43,505 nt of DNA from Bacteroidia bacterium (GCA_025999115.1 BNWW01000013.1:1-43505), one strand, 5' to 3'. Counted from the first letter of the stretch, positions 1 to 9,528 are shown. Program-made: numbers and translations. The notes: generated by a model not told the origin, from the letters alone.

Positions 1-42
1 TGTGAAGACATTCTTTCTCTATCCGGTAGGCTTCTATTCCGC

Positions 43-50
43 CAAAATTA
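43..50 (-). promoter_or_regulatory. Possible -7 promoter box reading left
   Basis: On the minus strand this reads TAATTTTG, matching the Bacteroidota -7 consensus TAnnTTTG. It would drive a gene lying left of the window, divergent from valS. No convincing -33 box was found, and bases 1-171 hold no gene that I can support. Confidence 0.3.
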
Positions 51-135
51 CTCTTTTTCCCTGAAAAATAATGAAATTTCGTGCGTTTGCCCTGGGTAGA
101 TACTTGCATAAGTTTTCTAACCGGAATATTTTTCG

Positions 136-143
136 TAATTTTG
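136..143 (+). promoter_or_regulatory. Probable valS -7 promoter box
   Basis: TAATTTTG matches the Bacteroidota -7 consensus TAnnTTTG and lies 28 bases before the valS ATG. A weak T-rich -33 candidate (TTTT, 113-116) sits 19 bases upstream. No Shine-Dalgarno sequence precedes the start, as is usual in this phylum. Confidence 0.5.
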
Positions 144-171
144 CGCCTCATTTATTTAATATTGTCAGAAA

Positions 172-2895
172 ATGGATATTGCAACAAAGTACGACCCCAC
201 AGAGATTGAAGCGAAATGGTATCAATACTGGCTCGACAACCGGCTTTTTCATTCCGAGCCGGACGAAAAAGAACCTTTTACGATTGTCATTCCGCCGCCT
301 AATGTTACGGGTGTGTTGCACATGGGACACATGCTGAACAATACCATTCAAGACGTGCTGGTTCGTCGTGCGCGGATGCAAGGCAAAAACGCCTGCTGGG
401 TGCCGGGAACCGACCATGCTTCAATTGCTACGGAGGCGAAAGTGGTTGCAAAATTAGCTTCCGAAGGAATTAAGAAAAACGATTTATCGCGCGATGAATT
501 TTTGAAGCATGCTTGGGAATGGACACACAAACACGGGGGTATCATTCTCGAACAATTGAAAAAACTCGGTTGCTCCTGCGATTGGGACCGGACGGCGTTT
601 ACAATGGATGAAACCCGTTCTCAATCGGTCATTAAAGTTTTTTGTGATTTGTATAATAAAGGAATGATTTACAGAGGCGTCCGGATGGTTAATTGGGATC
701 CGAGAGCCTTAACGGCCTTGTCTGACGAAGAAGTAAATTACAAAGAACAAAACGGTAAATTATATTATTTGCGGTATCAAGTGACCGGCGAAAACAGTTT
801 TGCAGTAGTTGCAACCACCCGCCCCGAAACCATCATGGGCGATACGGCTATGTGTATCAATCCCAATGACCCCAAAACGGCTTGGTTGAAAGGCAAAAAG
901 GTAATCGTACCCCTCATCAACCGCGAAATTCCCGTCATTGAAGACGAATACGTGGATATGGAATTTGGTACCGGCTGCCTTAAAGTTACTCCCGCTCACG
1001 ATGTAAACGACTATATGCTCGGCGAAAAATACAGTCTGCCGTCGATTGATATTTTCAACGATAACGGAACATTGAACGAAAACGGCGTACAATACGCCGG
1101 AATGGACAGGTTTGAATGCCGCAAAAAAATCGAAAAAGACCTCGAAGAAGCCGGTTTGATGGAAAAAATCGAACCATACACCAATAAAGTCGGTTTTTCG
1201 GAACGCACCGATGTGCCAATTGAGCCGAAACTTTCGATGCAATGGTTTTTGAAAATGGAAGATTTGGCAAAACCGGCATTGGAAAATGTTGAAAATGATA
1301 CGATTAAGTTTTATCCCGAAAAATTCAAAAACACCTATCGTCATTGGATGACGAATATTAAGGATTGGTGTATTTCGCGGCAACTTTGGTGGGGACATCA
1401 GATTCCGGCGTATTATTTTGAAATACCCCGTCATTGCGGGCTTGACCTGCAATCTACCGAAAAAGAGGCGATTCCTGCTTTCGCAGGAATGATGATAAAA
1501 TGCGTTGTCGCCGAAACAAAGGAAAAAGCTTTGAGAATGGCGAATGAAATGTTGCAGGCGCAAGCGGGAGCGAAAAATATTTCGCCCCTGCAAATCGACG
1601 ACTTGCGCCAAGATGAAGATTGTTTGGATACATGGTTTTCGTCGTGGTTGTGGCCTATTTCGGTGTTTGACGGAATTAATCATCCGAATAACAAAGAGAT
1701 AGAATATTATTATCCAACCAACGATTTGGTTACCGGCCCGGATATTATTTTCTTTTGGGTAGCGCGCATGATTATGTCGGGTTACGAATACCGCCAAAAA
1801 GAATGTTTTCAAAACGTCTATTTTACAGGGATTGTACGCGATAAATTGGGAAGGAAAATGTCGAAACAACTCGGCAATTCGCCCGATCCGCTCGAATTGA
1901 TTGCCAAATACGGTGCAGACGGAGTGCGCATGGGAATGTTGCTTTCCGCCCCTGCCGGCAACGATATTCATTTTGATGAGGCGCTTTGTGAACAAGGACG
2001 AAATTTTAATAATAAAATTTGGAACTCTTTGCGTTTGGTCAAAGGGTGGGAGGTTATTCCATTTGCGGGTCAAGCCCGCAATGACATAGCCATTGAATGG
2101 TTTGATCATTTATTGGAAAAAACAAAATCCGAAGTCGATGATTTGTTTTCAAAATACCGTCTTTCGGAAGCGCTAATGTCGGTTTACAAACTGTTTTGGG
2201 ATGAATTTTCGGCATGGTATTTGGAAATCATTAAACCGGAGTTTGGTCAACCGATGGATGAAAAAACCTATCATGCGACTATCCGTTTCTTTGAGGAATT
2301 GTTGAAATTGCTGCATCCGTTTATGCCGTTCATTACCGAAGAACTTTATCATGAATTGAAAGAACGTTCCGAAAATGACAGTATTATGGTGTGTCATGGC
2401 GAGGAGATTCCTGCGAAAGCAGGAATGACGGTTCAATCCGCAGAAATAACGGTGCGATTTGAAACCGTCAAAGAAATTATCACCAATATTCGCAATATCC
2501 GCGCCTCAAAAAACATTTCGCCGAAAGAAAAATTGATTTTGCAGATTGCCGGCGAGCACGACGAATTATTTGATGCGGTTATCCAAAAATTGGCCAACAT
2601 CGAAAAAATCGAATATGTAAACGAAAAATCGACCGGCGCCGTTTCGTTTTTAGTCGGCACCACCGAATATGCCGTTCCAATCGGCTCGCTAATCAACGTA
2701 GAAGAAGAATTGAAAAAACTCGAAGTCGAATTGAAATACCAAAAAGGCTTCCTGCAATCGGTTGTGAACAAGTTGAGCAACGAAAAATTTGTTTCCAAAG
2801 CGCCGGCCAACGTCATTGATATGGAACGGAAAAAACAAGCCGGCGCTGAAAGCAAAATCAAATCCATTGAGGATAGCATAGCGGCTCTACAATGA
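172..2895 (+). CDS. valS: Valine--tRNA ligase with three in-frame repeat insertions
   Basis: Cytoplasmic class Ia synthetase that charges tRNA-Val and edits mischarged threonine. The HIGH-type motif HMGH is at residues 50-53 within the ValRS signature [12 protein letters not shown], and the KMSKS-type motif KMSKQ is at 562-566. The C-terminal tRNA-binding coiled coil ([18 protein letters not shown]) is present, so the gene is full length. At 907 residues it is somewhat longer than I expect for Bacteroidota ValRS. The excess is explained by three palindromic repeat insertions read in frame, at about residues 420-441 (catalytic domain loop after the WWGHQIP motif), 630-638 (between catalytic and anticodon-binding parts) and 745-753 (before the coiled coil). 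The ATG at 172 gives the canonical N-terminus and follows a -7 box. Confidence 0.97.
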   Translation: MDIATKYDPTEIEAKWYQYWLDNRLFHSEPDEKEPFTIVIPPPNVTGVLHMGHMLNNTIQDVLVRRARMQGKNACWVPGTDHASIATEAKVVAKLASEGIKKNDLSRDEFLKHAWEWTHKHGGIILEQLKKLGCSCDWDRTAFTMDETRSQSVIKVFCDLYNKGMIYRGVRMVNWDPRALTALSDEEVNYKEQNGKLYYLRYQVTGENSFAVVATTRPETIMGDTAMCINPNDPKTAWLKGKKVIVPLINREIPVIEDEYVDMEFGTGCLKVTPAHDVNDYMLGEKYSLPSIDIFNDNGTLNENGVQYAGMDRFECRKKIEKDLEEAGLMEKIEPYTNKVGFSERTDVPIEPKLSMQWFLKMEDLAKPALENVENDTIKFYPEKFKNTYRHWMTNIKDWCISRQLWWGHQIPAYYFEIPRHCGLDLQSTEKEAIPAFAGMMIKCVVAETKEKALRMANEMLQAQAGAKNISPLQIDDLRQDEDCLDTWFSSWLWPISVFDGINHPNNKEIEYYYPTNDLVTGPDIIFFWVARMIMSGYEYRQKECFQNVYFTGIVRDKLGRKMSKQLGNSPDPLELIAKYGADGVRMGMLLSAPAGNDIHFDEALCEQGRNFNNKIWNSLRLVKGWEVIPFAGQARNDIAIEWFDHLLEKTKSEVDDLFSKYRLSEALMSVYKLFWDEFSAWYLEIIKPEFGQPMDEKTYHATIRFFEELLKLLHPFMPFITEELYHELKERSENDSIMVCHGEEIPAKAGMTVQSAEITVRFETVKEIITNIRNIRASKNISPKEKLILQIAGEHDELFDAVIQKLANIEKIEYVNEKSTGAVSFLVGTTEYAVPIGSLINVEEELKKLEVELKYQKGFLQSVVNKLSNEKFVSKAPANVIDMERKKQAGAESKIKSIEDSIAALQ
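1430..1493. repeat. Palindromic doublet (family A) inside valS
   Basis: The left arm GTCATTGCGGGCTTGACC..AATC (1430-1454) is an imperfect hairpin. The right arm GATTCCTGCTTTCGCAGGAA (1470 on) is a second hairpin ending in AATGAT. The outer ends (GTCATT / AATGAT) are inverted, giving a REPIN-like doublet. It is translated without a stop as RHCGLDLQS...IPAFAGMM, a protein signature of dispersed repeats seen in many bacterial genomes. Confidence 0.85.
2061..2085. repeat. Single family A palindrome inside valS
   Basis: TGCGGGTCAAGCCCGCAATG plus AC is one hairpin arm of family A in the opposite orientation to the left arm at 1430. It is read as FAGQARND in the ValRS frame with no stop. Only one arm is present here. 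Confidence 0.8.
2406..2431. repeat. Single family A palindrome inside valS
   Basis: GATTCCTGCGAAAGCAGGAA followed by TGACGG is a hairpin (TTCCTGC / GCAGGAA) nearly identical to the right arm at 1470-1493. It is read in frame as [10 protein letters not shown] in ValRS. This is the third copy in one essential gene. Confidence 0.85.
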
Positions 2896-2958
2896 AGTTT
2901 CAAAAGCAATTCTACAACTTATTCCTTACGTTTTTTGCGAGATTGAAAATTATTTCCG

Positions 2959-2965
2959 TACTTTG
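2959..2965 (+). promoter_or_regulatory. Weak -7-like box before lpxD
   Basis: TACTTTG resembles the Bacteroidota -7 box TAnnTTTG but has one base fewer between TA and TTTG. It lies 45 bases before lpxD in the 115-base valS-lpxD gap and could start the lpxD-lpxC-lpxA transcript. Confidence 0.3.
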
Positions 2966-3010
2966 CGCCTTGTTCTGAAATTTTTTGTACAAAATATAAT
3001 GAAATAACGC

Positions 3011-4051
3011 ATGGAGTTTAGCGCTCAACAAATTGCCCACATTGTACAGGGTCGCATCGAAGGCGACCCAAATGTGAAAGTGAACAATTTTTCCAAAATA
3101 GAAGAGGGTAAACCGCAAACGATTACGTTTTTGGGAAATTTGAAATATGCTTCTTATATCTATGATACTCATGCGAGTATCGCGTTGGTTAACGATGATT
3201 TTACGGCCGAGCAGGCTTTGCCTGCAACGCTGACCTTGATTCGCGTTCCGAACGCCTACGCCGCTTTGGCGCAATTGATGCAGTTGGCCGAACAAGCCTT
3301 ATTGAAGAAACAAGGCATCGAACAACCTTCTTACATCAGTTCATCGGCGCAATTGCCCCAAGACAATATTTATGTCGGTGCATTCGCTTATATCGGTGAA
3401 AATGCTCAAATCGGCGAAAACGCGGCCATTTATCCGCAAGCGTATATCGGCGATAATGTCGTGATCGGCGAAAATACAACGATTTACGCCGGAGTAAAAA
3501 TTTATTCCGGTTGCAAGATTGGAAAAAATTGCATTTTGCACGCAGGCGCAGTGATTGGCGCCGACGGTTTCGGATTCGCCAAAGAAGGCGATGTTTATAA
3601 CAAAATTCCGCAATTGGGCAATGTGGTCATCGAAGATGATGTCGAAATCGGAGCCAATACAACGATTGACCGCGCCGTCATGGATTCGACCATTATCCGA
3701 AAAGGTGTAAAATTGGATAATTTGATTCAAGTGGCGCACAATGTTGAAATCGGCGAAAACACAGTGATGGCCTCGCAAGTGGGCGTTGCCGGTTCGACCA
3801 AAATTGGTAAAAACTGTGTCGTAGGTGGACAAGTCGGCATCGGCGGACACCTCAAAATCGGCGACCGTGTCAGTTTCGGAGCGCAAGCCGGCTGCATCAG
3901 CAATCAGTCCGACGGCAAAACCGTGATGGGTTCGCCTGTCATGGATTTGAATAAATTTATGCGAGCAAGTATTATTTATGCCAAGTTGCCCGAATTGTAT
4001 CAAACCATCAATCAATTGGAAAGAGACGTAAAAAAGTTAAAACAATTATAA
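3011..4051 (+). CDS. lpxD: UDP-3-O-(3-hydroxyacyl)glucosamine N-acyltransferase
   Basis: LpxD adds the second 3-hydroxyacyl chain from ACP in lipid A synthesis in the cytoplasm. The N-terminal uridine-binding domain (about 1-100) is followed by a left-handed beta helix of hexapeptide repeats (about 105-315, repeated IGEN/IGKN units) and a C-terminal helix ([20 protein letters not shown]). [20 protein letters not shown] contains the conserved catalytic-His region. The 346-residue length is normal. The stop codon directly abuts the lpxC-fabZ start with no gap, so the two are almost certainly co-transcribed. Confidence 0.96.
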   Translation: MEFSAQQIAHIVQGRIEGDPNVKVNNFSKIEEGKPQTITFLGNLKYASYIYDTHASIALVNDDFTAEQALPATLTLIRVPNAYAALAQLMQLAEQALLKKQGIEQPSYISSSAQLPQDNIYVGAFAYIGENAQIGENAAIYPQAYIGDNVVIGENTTIYAGVKIYSGCKIGKNCILHAGAVIGADGFGFAKEGDVYNKIPQLGNVVIEDDVEIGANTTIDRAVMDSTIIRKGVKLDNLIQVAHNVEIGENTVMASQVGVAGSTKIGKNCVVGGQVGIGGHLKIGDRVSFGAQAGCISNQSDGKTVMGSPVMDLNKFMRASIIYAKLPELYQTINQLERDVKKLKQL

Positions 4052-5440
4052 ATGACAACCTCTCAACATACTTTAAAAAGTAGTTTTTCGATGCAGGGAA
4101 AAGGCCTGCACACGGGTTTACAAATTGAAATTACCTTTCATCCGGCGCCCGAAAATCACGGTTATAAAATCAAACGGGTGGATTTGCCCGAACAACCGGT
4201 TCTGGACGCTTGGGCAGAAAATGTCGGCAATACGCAACGCGGAACCGTTTTATTGAAAAACGAGGTGCAAGTCGGTACCATTGAACACGCTGTGGCGGCT
4301 CTTTACGCCATGCAAGTGGATAACTGCCTGATTGAAGTAGATGCACCCGAATTTCCGATTTTAGACGGAAGCGCCATTCAATACGTCGAAGCCATCGAAA
4401 AAGTCGGTTTGCAGGCACAAAAAGCCGAACGCGATTATTTTATCGTGAAACATAAAATTGAAGTGAAGGACGATGAAACCGGTGCTTCGATTGTCGTTTT
4501 GCCTGATGAACAATTGGTTATCAATACATTAATCTCTTTCGATTCGCAAATCCTCGACAGTCAATATGCAACTTTGAATAATTTGAGCGATTTCAAAACG
4601 GAAATCGCCGCCAGCCGCACTTTCGTCTTTGTTCGCGAAATAGAACCTTTGTTAGAAAATAATTTGATTAAAGGCGGCGATTTGGATAACGCAATTGTGA
4701 TTTACGAACGCCAAATCAGTCAGGAACGCTTCGATTCGTTGGCTGATAAAATGAAAGTCAACTACAAAGACGCTACCCAATTGGGTTATATCATGAATAA
4801 ACCCTTGGTTTTCCCGAACGAACCGGCACGACATAAACTCTTGGATATTTTGGGAGATATAGCTTTGATCGGCAAGCCGTTACGCGGACGAATCATCGCT
4901 ACTTGCCCCGGACATAAAATCAACAACAAGTTGGCGCGTTTGATTCGCCGCGAAATCAAGGTAAACGACGTGCAAGCGCCCGAATATAATCCGAATATTC
5001 CGCCCTTGATGGATGTGAACAAGATTAAAACCCTGTTGCCGCATCGTTATCCGTTTTTGTTGGTCGAAAAAGTGATCGAAATCGGTCAAAGACACGTTGT
5101 AGGCGTTAAAAACGTATCGGTAAACGAACCGTTTTTCCAAGGCCATTTCCCCGAAGAACCGGTTATGCCGGGCGTTCTTTTGGTGGAAGCGATGGCGCAA
5201 ACCGGCGGTATTTTGGTCTTGCATCAGGTGGAAGATCCGGGACGTTATTCGACTTATTTCCTGAAAATCGACAATGTGAAGTTCCGTAAAAAAGTGATTC
5301 CGGGCGATACCCTGATTTTCCGTTTGGAATTGATGGACGAAATCCGTCGCGGCATTTCTAACATGAAAGGTTATTGCTTTGTGGGCGATACTTTGGTTTG
5401 CGAAGCTGAATTTATGGCTCAAATAGTAAAGAATAAATAA
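4052..5440 (+). CDS. lpxC: Bifunctional LpxC deacetylase / FabZ dehydratase fusion
   Basis: The N-terminal part (about 1-305) is the zinc enzyme LpxC, the committed step of lipid A synthesis. Likely zinc ligands are His79, His261 and Asp265, with the catalytic His288 in PGHK. The C-terminal part (about 320-462) is a complete FabZ hotdog dehydratase with LLPHRYPF and the catalytic pair His365 (GHFPEEP) and Glu379 (VEAMAQ). This fusion is characteristic of Bacteroidota. It starts immediately after the lpxD stop, and lpxA follows after 5 bases. Its intact FabZ half is a useful contrast to the divergent dehydratases of the pigment cluster. Confidence 0.97.
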   Translation: MTTSQHTLKSSFSMQGKGLHTGLQIEITFHPAPENHGYKIKRVDLPEQPVLDAWAENVGNTQRGTVLLKNEVQVGTIEHAVAALYAMQVDNCLIEVDAPEFPILDGSAIQYVEAIEKVGLQAQKAERDYFIVKHKIEVKDDETGASIVVLPDEQLVINTLISFDSQILDSQYATLNNLSDFKTEIAASRTFVFVREIEPLLENNLIKGGDLDNAIVIYERQISQERFDSLADKMKVNYKDATQLGYIMNKPLVFPNEPARHKLLDILGDIALIGKPLRGRIIATCPGHKINNKLARLIRREIKVNDVQAPEYNPNIPPLMDVNKIKTLLPHRYPFLLVEKVIEIGQRHVVGVKNVSVNEPFFQGHFPEEPVMPGVLLVEAMAQTGGILVLHQVEDPGRYSTYFLKIDNVKFRKKVIPGDTLIFRLELMDEIRRGISNMKGYCFVGDTLVCEAEFMAQIVKNK

Positions 5441-5445
5441 AAAAT

Positions 5446-6225
5446 ATGAAGCAAACGTTAGCATCCGTTCATCCGGAAGCGATTATTGGACAGAATGTTA
5501 CAATCAGTCCGTTTGTAACTGTCGATAAAAATGTGATTATAGGCGACAATACCTATATTTATCCCAACGTAGTGATTTTGGAAGGTGCACGTATCGGCAG
5601 CAATTGCCGGATTTTTCCCGGAGCGGTCATTTCGGCTATTCCGCAGGATTTGAAATTTGTGGGCGAGGAAACCATTTGCGAAATCGGCGATAATACAACG
5701 ATTCGCGAATGTGCAACCGTGAATCGCGGCACTGCATCAAAAGGCAAAACCGTTGTCGGAAGTGATTGTCTATTAATGGCTTATTCTCATACAGCGCACG
5801 ATTGCGTGCTTAAAAATCATGTGATTTTGGGCAATGCCACCCAATTGGCAGGTGAAGTGGAAGTGGACGATTATGCGATTTTGAGCGGCGGTTCATTGGT
5901 GCATCAGTTTACACGCATCGGAAAACACGTGATGTTGCAAGGAGGATCGAAAGTGAGCAAAGATATTCCGCCCTACGTAATGGCCGGTCGCGAACCTTTG
6001 GTTTATGCGGGAATTAATATTGTGGGATTGAGAAGACGCGGATTCACTTCCGAACAAATCTCCGTCATGCAAGAAGTTTACCGCATCTTGTATCAATCGG
6101 GATTGAATTGTTCGGCAGCCATCGAATTTATTCAAGAGAATATTCCCGACAGCGCAGAAAAACAAGAAATTATTACTTTTGTTATCGCTTCGCAACGGGG
6201 AATTATTCGCGGCAATTTCGAATAA
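5446..6225 (+). CDS. lpxA: Acyl-ACP--UDP-N-acetylglucosamine O-acyltransferase
   Basis: LpxA catalyses the first lipid A step, moving a 3-hydroxyacyl chain from ACP to UDP-GlcNAc. Hexapeptide repeats run from about 10 to 190. The region MAYSHTAHDCVLKNHVILGN holds the catalytic His of the family, and the stretch GINIVGLRRRGF matches the conserved start of the C-terminal helical domain. The 259-residue length is normal. It is the third gene of the lpxD-lpxC-lpxA set. Confidence 0.96.
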   Translation: MKQTLASVHPEAIIGQNVTISPFVTVDKNVIIGDNTYIYPNVVILEGARIGSNCRIFPGAVISAIPQDLKFVGEETICEIGDNTTIRECATVNRGTASKGKTVVGSDCLLMAYSHTAHDCVLKNHVILGNATQLAGEVEVDDYAILSGGSLVHQFTRIGKHVMLQGGSKVSKDIPPYVMAGREPLVYAGINIVGLRRRGFTSEQISVMQEVYRILYQSGLNCSAAIEFIQENIPDSAEKQEIITFVIASQRGIIRGNFE

Positions 6226-6271
6226 TATCAATAAATAAACTTTCAATTCCTAATTCTTAATTTTAAAAACT

Positions 6272-6823
6272 ATGTTGTACAGATTTATCATTGTTTCCGA
6301 CGAAGTAGATGATTTCAGAAGAGATATTACCATCGATTCCGAAGCTACTTTTTTTGAATTGCACGAAGCCATTTTGGATTCGGTAGGCTTTGCCAAAGAC
6401 CAGATTACTTCTTTTTTTACTTGCGACGAAGATTGGAGTAAAGACACCGAAATTACATTGATTGATATGGGCGGCAATTCCGACGAAGATAATTATGTGA
6501 TGGAAAGCACCCATTTGAGCGAATTGCTCGACGAAGAAAAACAAAAACTGTTCTATGTTTTTGAACCGTTAACCGAACGTTGTTTTTTTATCGAATTACG
6601 CGAAATTATTACCGGTAAAACGCAAGATAAACCGAAGGTAGTGAAATCATTAGGTAATCCTCCCAAACAAGTAACGCAATTCGATGATTTGGATTTATCC
6701 GCTGCCCCAGCCGTCGCTAATTCTTTCGACGATGACGACGATTTTTACAGCGAGTTTAACGACGATGGTTTCGATGAAGAAGATTTAGCTGATTTGAGCG
6801 AAGGAAATCCGTTTGAATATTAA
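6272..6823 (+). CDS. Plasmid pRiA4b ORF-3-like family protein
   Basis: A 183-residue, strongly acidic protein whose first about 120 residues resemble the pRiA4b ORF-3 / IS1096 passenger family ([16 protein letters not shown], then [14 protein letters not shown], then [14 protein letters not shown]). The family's biochemical role is not established. The C-terminus is low complexity and rich in Asp and Glu ([20 protein letters not shown]) and probably disordered. It lies between lpxA and miaA, where from memory Bacteroidales often carry such a gene, so I read it as a stable resident and not as a recent mobile gene. No transposase accompanies it. Confidence 0.75.
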   Translation: MLYRFIIVSDEVDDFRRDITIDSEATFFELHEAILDSVGFAKDQITSFFTCDEDWSKDTEITLIDMGGNSDEDNYVMESTHLSELLDEEKQKLFYVFEPLTERCFFIELREIITGKTQDKPKVVKSLGNPPKQVTQFDDLDLSAAPAVANSFDDDDDFYSEFNDDGFDEEDLADLSEGNPFEY

Positions 6824-6830
6824 TTTTTCC

Positions 6831-6910
6831 GTCATGGCGGGCTTGACCCGCCATCCCCAGAATAGCCTATTAACAATTAGCAGGAGATGGCGAATCAAGC
6901 CCGCCATGAC
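6831..6910. repeat. Intergenic family A palindromic doublet before miaA
   Basis: Two family A arms face each other: GTCATGGCGGGCTTGACCCG (from 6831) and its near-complement ending CAAGCCCGCCATGAC (to 6910), about 25 bases apart. The RNA could fold into one long hairpin. It fills the gap before miaA, and its last bases contain an in-frame ATG (6906) three codons before the likely miaA start at 6915. Confidence 0.85.
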
Positions 6911-6914
6911 AAAG

Positions 6915-7793
6915 ATGAAGACCCTTCTCGTAGTATTAGGCCCCACAGGAGTCGGTAAAACCGAATTAAGCCTGCAATTAGCCGAAAAATCAGGTTCGCC
7001 GGTTATCTCAGCTGATTCGCGCCAATTGTATAAGGATTTGGTTATCGGAACGGCCGCTCCCACCACCGCCGATTTACAACGGGTAAAACATTATTTTGTC
7101 GGAACACTGGCGTTGGAAGATTACTATAGCGCCAGCCAATTTGAAGAGGACGTGATTACACTGTTAGCCGAATTACATCAAACGCACGAAACGGTTGTGA
7201 TGACCGGCGGTTCCATGATGTATATCGACGCTGTTTGTAAGGGAATCGACGATATTCCCACCATCGACGAAACTTTGCGTAACGAAATCAAGCAACAATT
7301 TGAAACGGAAGGATTAGACTCCATTCGCCAACAATTAAAAATTCTCGATCCCGTAATTTATAATCAAGTCGATTTGAAAAATCACAAACGGGTAATCCAT
7401 GCTTTGGAAATTTGTTTGATGACCGGAAAACCTTATTCCGAATTGCGAACCAATAGCGTGAAACAACGCCCTTTCCGCATTATCAAAATCGGCTTACAAC
7501 GCGAACGGGCGGAATTGTATGACCGCATCAACCGTCGAGTCGATCAAATGATGGCCGCCGGATTATTGGAAGAAGCGCGGCGTGTGTATCCTTTTCGTCA
7601 TCTAAATTCATTAAACACAGTTGGTTATAAAGAACTATTCCAATATTTCGATGGAAATTGGTCATTGGATTTTGCCGTTGAAAAGATTAAACAAAACAGC
7701 CGTATTTATTCCCGAAAACAAATGACATGGTTTAAGCGCGACCCTGAAATTACTTGGTTTCATCCGGAAGAATCGATTGATTTAAGTAGATAA
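6915..7793 (+). CDS. miaA: tRNA dimethylallyltransferase
   Basis: MiaA transfers a dimethylallyl group to A37 of tRNAs that read UNN codons. The P-loop GPTGVGKT is at residues 9-16, followed by the conserved [51 protein letters not shown] and NTVGYKELF are also typical. I chose the ATG at 6915. An ATG at 6906 lies inside the upstream palindromic repeat, and the much longer open frame from 6813 is just repeat read-through. The 292-residue length fits the family. Confidence 0.95.
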   Translation: MKTLLVVLGPTGVGKTELSLQLAEKSGSPVISADSRQLYKDLVIGTAAPTTADLQRVKHYFVGTLALEDYYSASQFEEDVITLLAELHQTHETVVMTGGSMMYIDAVCKGIDDIPTIDETLRNEIKQQFETEGLDSIRQQLKILDPVIYNQVDLKNHKRVIHALEICLMTGKPYSELRTNSVKQRPFRIIKIGLQRERAELYDRINRRVDQMMAAGLLEEARRVYPFRHLNSLNTVGYKELFQYFDGNWSLDFAVEKIKQNSRIYSRKQMTWFKRDPEITWFHPEESIDLSR

Positions 7794-7860
7794 AAAAGAA
7801 GTTTTCTACTTTAATGTTAAGAATAGTTTACAGAACTTTCATAAAGTACATATTTTTTCA

Positions 7861-7868
7861 TAATTTTG
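7861..7868 (+). promoter_or_regulatory. Probable promoter of the pigment cluster
   Basis: TAATTTTG is a good -7 box, with TTTC (7837-7840) as a possible -33 element 20 bases upstream. It lies 12 bases before the first cluster ATG (7881), implying a very short leader. It is the only promoter-like site I see between miaA and the cluster. Confidence 0.5.
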
Positions 7869-7880
7869 CACACAAAAAAC

Positions 7881-9149
7881 ATGAAATTACTGCTGATTTA
7901 CCCTAAATGGGTAAAATTGTCCGGACAAACAACCTTTAATCTGCCGCCTCACGGTCCGGTGGCTTTTGCTGCTGCCTTACCGGAATATGTAAATGTAAAT
8001 TTTATAGACGAAAATGTTGAGGAAATTGACTTCAACGAAGCTTGCGATTTGGTGGCTATTTCGATGATGCTCTCCACGCAGGTAAAACGAGGTTGGGCGA
8101 TTGCCGATAAATTCAGGGCGATGGGTAAAAAAGTGATTTTCGGCGGCATTTCTACTATGTTGCACGCAGAAGATACGGTCAATCATGCCGACAGCGTTTT
8201 TCTCGGCGAGGCGGAAAGCAGAATGGAAACTGTTCTCGATGATTTTAGAAAAGACAAACTCCAAAAAGTGTATAATTTTATGTTGCAACATCCGCCCATC
8301 GAAACCGTTGGGCCTGCTCGTCGCGACCTCTACAAACGCGATCTATACAACCACAAGGGCGTGCAGATGGTGGATTTGTTCCATGCCTCGCGCGGTTGCA
8401 GGTTCAGTTGCTATCCCTGCGCCGTAACTTATCTGGGCGGGCGTGCGTTTCGTCCTCGTCCGATGGATAAAGTGGTTGAGGAACTGGCTATGATTGAAAA
8501 CAACCGGCTTTTTATTGTCGATAATTCGCTTGCACAAAACAAGGAATGGGAAAAGCAACTTTTCAAAGAAATGATTCCGTTCAAAAAGAAATGGATTTCT
8601 CATACGATTGAAGACGATCCCGAAATATTGGATTTGGCGGCGCAAGCGGGTGCTTGGTACGTTTATCAGGCGGTTTATGACACTTCAGACTACATCAAGG
8701 AACGTGTGAAACGCTACCACGATCACGGTATCGGCGTGGAAGGAACGATTCTTTTGGGACTTGACAATCAAACCGAAGACGATATTAAACGGCTCATTGA
8801 TTTTCTGCTCGAAATTGATTTGGATTTGGCGGAATTTACCGTGATGACGCCTTTCCCGCACACCAAAGGGTATGACGATTTTTTGCGACAAGGCCGGATT
8901 TTCGATTTCGACTGGGATCATTATAACGCCGGACAAGTGGTTTTTCAACCGAAAAATATGTCGGCTGACCGCTTGCAAGAACTCTACAACTACGCATGGG
9001 ATACTTTCTACAAAGACGAAACACAGGAATCAAAAATGTTTCGCCTCTTTTGCAACGTCGCCTTGCGTGAAATGAACGAAGGTACGTATCGTCCGCGAAA
9101 CCGGGAGTTGGCGAATAGGAGTTTTGGAAAAGAAATCATTAGAAAATAA
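7881..9149 (+). CDS. B12-binding-domain radical SAM protein
   Basis: First gene of the pigment cluster. The N-terminal part (about 1-140) looks like a cobalamin-binding Rossmann domain (LLLIYPKW at the start, then VDEN- and VIFGGIS-type strands). The radical SAM domain follows, with the iron-sulfur motif CxxxCxxC at Cys173, Cys177 and Cys180 (CRFSCYPC). B12-dependent radical SAM enzymes often methylate unactivated carbons, so methylation of the aryl head or polyene is a reasonable guess, but the substrate cannot be read from sequence. A start upstream of 7881 would need a TTG at 7866 inside the promoter region, so I prefer the ATG. The 122-residue gene follows after 6 bases. Confidence 0.85.
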   Translation: MKLLLIYPKWVKLSGQTTFNLPPHGPVAFAAALPEYVNVNFIDENVEEIDFNEACDLVAISMMLSTQVKRGWAIADKFRAMGKKVIFGGISTMLHAEDTVNHADSVFLGEAESRMETVLDDFRKDKLQKVYNFMLQHPPIETVGPARRDLYKRDLYNHKGVQMVDLFHASRGCRFSCYPCAVTYLGGRAFRPRPMDKVVEELAMIENNRLFIVDNSLAQNKEWEKQLFKEMIPFKKKWISHTIEDDPEILDLAAQAGAWYVYQAVYDTSDYIKERVKRYHDHGIGVEGTILLGLDNQTEDDIKRLIDFLLEIDLDLAEFTVMTPFPHTKGYDDFLRQGRIFDFDWDHYNAGQVVFQPKNMSADRLQELYNYAWDTFYKDETQESKMFRLFCNVALREMNEGTYRPRNRELANRSFGKEIIRK

Positions 9150-9155
9150 AAAATC

Positions 9156-9524
9156 ATGCGTGTTCAAGAACGATATTACGACGAAATTTTCGATTTCAAG
9201 GGACAATGGGATATGCCCTCGAAATGTGGTTTGAAAATTATTGAAAATCAAGAAAAAACATACATTATTGTTACGGAATTGTATCAAGAAAATCCCGGTA
9301 CTTCGGTAACGTATGCGGGCAAATCGTTGAAATGGCAGATTTGCGAGGCGAAAAATATTGATTTTGAAAAAGCTACCTATATCGAATGTAATCCCGATAC
9401 CAATTCCGTTCTTTCGTTTTACGACGAGGAATTTTTTGAAGTAACATTCAACGATACGCCGCAAGCCGTTTATCGGGAATTGGAAAAAGAAGAGGTGAAA
9501 AATCTATTTTCAACTGTGAAATAA
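9156..9524 (+). CDS. Uncharacterised small acidic protein in pigment cluster
   Basis: A 122-residue soluble protein I do not recognise. It has no signal peptide, no membrane segment and only one or two cysteines. It looks like a mixed, mostly beta protein (repeated alternating hydrophobic strands such as TYIIVTELYQ and SFYDEEFFEVTF) with a charged C-terminus. It sits 6 bases after the radical SAM gene and 4 bases before the AMP ligase, so it is almost certainly translated with them. A small partner or accessory subunit is conceivable, but this is only position-based inference. Confidence 0.7.
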   Translation: MRVQERYYDEIFDFKGQWDMPSKCGLKIIENQEKTYIIVTELYQENPGTSVTYAGKSLKWQICEAKNIDFEKATYIECNPDTNSVLSFYDEEFFEVTFNDTPQAVYRELEKEEVKNLFSTVK

Positions 9525-9528
9525 AAAG

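Noticed and set aside
71..337. 88-residue open frame before and into valS
   Set aside because: It overlaps the valS promoter and the valS N-terminus in another frame and has no motif.
1430..1493. Family A hairpin as transcription terminator
   Set aside because: It lies inside an essential reading frame, has no T-run after the stem, and the same arms recur inside other genes.
760..2109. 449-residue open frame on the minus strand
   Set aside because: It is antisense to valS, has a His/Arg/Phe-rich low-quality composition and no recognisable motif. It is a by-product of valS codon use.
3341..4015. 224-residue minus-strand frame and repeated short motifs in lpxD, possible CRISPR-like pattern
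   Set aside because: The periodic pattern comes from hexapeptide repeats of LpxD. Spacing and sequence are irregular at the DNA level, and the antisense frame is a shadow.
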